Assembly (NCBI GenBank): GCA_029940115.1
Contig: JAOZRQ010000110.1
Location: forward strand, 6,574-12,812
Source of the DNA: Desulfobacterales bacterium
GTDB taxonomy: Bacteria; Desulfobacterota; Desulfobacteria; Desulfobacterales; 4be13
Direction of reading: 5' to 3'
DNA: 6,239 nucleotides
Shown: in pieces, positions 5,118 to 6,239 of the stretch
Layout of the letters: every line of letters starts with the position of its first letter
How positions within the stretch are numbered: position 1 is the stretch's first letter
Translations under genes and position numbers: made by a program
Notes under the pieces: model-generated
The model's input: only the letters and a program-made list of their open reading frames with translations
Databases searched by the model: none
Told to the model about the DNA's origin: nothing

Positions 5118-6239
5118 TCAGACACCCAGCATGGCCGCAAGTTTTTCCAACAGACGGGTTTTGTTGAGCTTCAGCTCCCATTCATTGAACCCTGCCCGCC
5201 GTCCCTTTGCGGCCAATGCCTCATCTTCGAGGGAGGTCACGGCCATCACTGGCAGGTCCCTGAGCCGCTCATCGGCTCGGATGGCGCGTATGGTCTGCCA
5301 GCCGTCCATCCTCGGCATGACGATGTCGAGGATCACCGCGTCCACGACCTCCTCCTCCAAGACCTGCAATGCCTTTTTCCCATCCTCGGCGAGCAGGATG
5401 TCGTATCCTGCGGAGGTGAGATAGTCCTTTTCGACCATCCTGAAGAACGGGGTGTCATCTGCGAGGAGAATCCGGCATCTTCCCATGGCACAGGTGCTGC
5501 CGGCTCCCTTTGGGTCATACCATTCTGGCGCGGCCATCTCAAATATCCGGTACATGTCCGGAAGCAGGGTGATCCTTCCATCCAGCACGGCCGATCCGAA
5601 GAGTCCGGGGGCCATGATGGTGGAGGTGTCGAGGTCCACCACCGCGTTGATGGTGTTGATCACCCGGCTCATCACGATGCCGAGGGGGTGGGTCTGTTTG
5701 GGCACGATGAGACCGATCGTGTCTCCGGTCCGCTCGGGCCTTTGGACTGGCAGATGGTCTTCGAGAAAGATCAGCCGGAGCTTCTTGCCATGGTACTGCA
5801 GGTACTGCCTGTCCTTGACATGTTCGATCTCCTTTGCGCTGACCCGTTCAATGCGGCTGATGAGTTCCAGGGGCACGGCAAAGCGTTCCTCGGTGTTGTT
5901 GTCAAAGAGGAGAAAGGTCTGCATTTCGGCCTCCACTGCGATCTCACCGACGTCCGATGGGATCTCATCCGCGGACTCCTCGACTTGGCGAATCGAGGCA
6001 TTTCTCAAGATTCCGGCGACATCGAGGATCAGGCCGACCATGCCGTTGCCAAGGATGCTGACGCCGCTGAAGGTCCTCATCTTCTTCAGATACCGGGGCA
6101 GGGGCTTGACAACGATCTCCTCCGTGCTTTCGATGCGGTCCACAATCAGGCCGAAGCGGGAGGCCCCGTGCTTGATGACAAGAATCCTCAGGGGTTCCTG
6201 AGCGTGTCGAAGGACCGGTTCCTGAGCGTGTCGAAGGAC
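5118..6239 (-). CDS. cheA: CheA-type chemotaxis histidine kinase, C-terminal part: two CheW-like domains and a receiver (5' end outside window)
   Basis: The frame is open from the right edge to TGA at 5118, giving 373 residues. Counting from the edge: residues 1-16 are two copies of VLRHAQEP encoded by a 24-bp tandem repeat; 17-83 finish the CheA P5 domain (RFGLIVDRIESTEEIVVKPL, then the FSGVSILGNGMVGLILDV hallmark); about 106-240 form a second CheW-like domain (TFLLFDN..., LRLIFLEDHLPV, TIGLIVPKQTHPLGIVMSRV); about 253-373 form a receiver with D261/D262, phosphoacceptor D305 (VILDIVMPRMDGW), T335 and K357. The histidine phosphotransfer, dimerisation and ATPase domains lie beyond the edge. 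CheA phosphorylates response regulators on instruction from MCP-CheW arrays; an attached receiver often acts as a phosphate sink or adaptation element. The GTG at 6143 is an internal codon, not the start. The binding-protein start follows the stop after 71 bases, so the genes are probably co-transcribed. Confidence 0.9.
   Translation of the reverse strand, partial: VLRHAQEPVLRHAQEPLRILVIKHGASRFGLIVDRIESTEEIVVKPLPRYLKKMRTFSGVSILGNGMVGLILDVAGILRNASIRQVEESADEIPSDVGEIAVEAEMQTFLLFDNNTEERFAVPLELISRIERVSAKEIEHVKDRQYLQYHGKKLRLIFLEDHLPVQRPERTGDTIGLIVPKQTHPLGIVMSRVINTINAVVDLDTSTIMAPGLFGSAVLDGRITLLPDMYRIFEMAAPEWYDPKGAGSTCAMGRCRILLADDTPFFRMVEKDYLTSAGYDILLAEDGKKALQVLEEEVVDAVILDIVMPRMDGWQTIRAIRADERLRDLPVMAVTSLEDEALAAKGRRAGFNEWELKLNKTRLLEKLAAMLGV
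6193..6239. repeat. Two tandem copies of the dispersed repeat within cheA
   Basis: Copies begin at 6193 and 6217 (period 24 bases, eight codons), and the second runs to the window edge, so more copies may follow. They encode VLRHAQEP twice, just before the strand LRILVIKHGASRFGLIVD of the P5 domain. The same DNA word at 300-322 is read in a different frame. Confidence 0.85.

Noticed and set aside
5047..5181. Longer N-terminus for the binding protein from 5181
   Set aside because: It would overlap the cheA end and place the signal peptide internally; the strong ribosome site is before 5046.
6141..6143. GTG as the start of the cheA-like gene
   Set aside because: The conserved P5 sequence RFGLIVDRI runs across this codon and the frame stays open to the right edge, so the gene continues outside the window.
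5452..6201. Plus-strand open frame of 249 codons opposite cheA
   Set aside because: The minus strand here encodes clear CheW-like and receiver motifs; the plus-strand product is Ser/Arg-rich without recognisable features.

Overview
The window suggests a Gram-negative, motile or surface-sensing bacterium, most likely of the deltaproteobacterial / Desulfobacterota kind. This rests on three things: the CheA layout (tandem CheW-like domains plus a C-terminal receiver), the 'LNCLYAIS...FLNEEISLLNAIAERLGRIIE' type of sensor domain in the kinase, and short dispersed repeats of a kind common in such genomes. It is an inference; no marker gene is present. Base composition is moderately GC-rich. All supportable genes lie on the minus strand, tightly spaced and in one direction, so the region reads as one chemosensory operon transcribed from right to left.

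Layout in order of transcription. (1) 6239-5118: 3' part of a cheA-type gene, entering the window inside its first CheW-like (P5) domain, followed by a second CheW-like domain and a receiver. (2) 5046-4297: a small secreted family-3 solute-binding protein. (3) 4192-3695: a CheW-like domain protein. (4) 3694-2924: a membrane-free MCP signalling domain in the same frame as the CheW-like gene, separated from it only by one TGA codon. (5) 2903 to the left edge: a long cytoplasmic hybrid histidine kinase (receiver, coiled coil, GAF-like sensor, HisKA, HATPase, degenerate receiver, intact receiver). It stays open for 967 codons and has no stop inside the window. No stretch of more than about 100 bases lacks coding sequence, and no RNA gene, mobile element or CRISPR array was seen.

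The most unusual property is that several short dispersed or tandem repeats, normally expected between genes, lie inside open reading frames. They are a 78-bp-period repeat forming the kinase C-terminus (1-133), a 23/24-bp repeat in the kinase's last receiver (300-322) and again in tandem inside CheA (6193-6239), and a 27-bp-period array (577-712) in the linker between the kinase's two C-terminal receivers. Their periods within arrays are mostly multiples of three, and they sit in loops, linkers or tails, where they leave the frame open.

Likely working model (inference): the secreted binding protein captures a ligand, the CheW/MCP unit couples with CheA, CheA's own receiver and the N-terminal receiver of the hybrid kinase are possible phosphate acceptors, and the hybrid kinase passes the signal on through its C-terminal receivers. 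The point most worth checking is whether CheW and MCP are one protein interrupted by a nonsense codon or two proteins.
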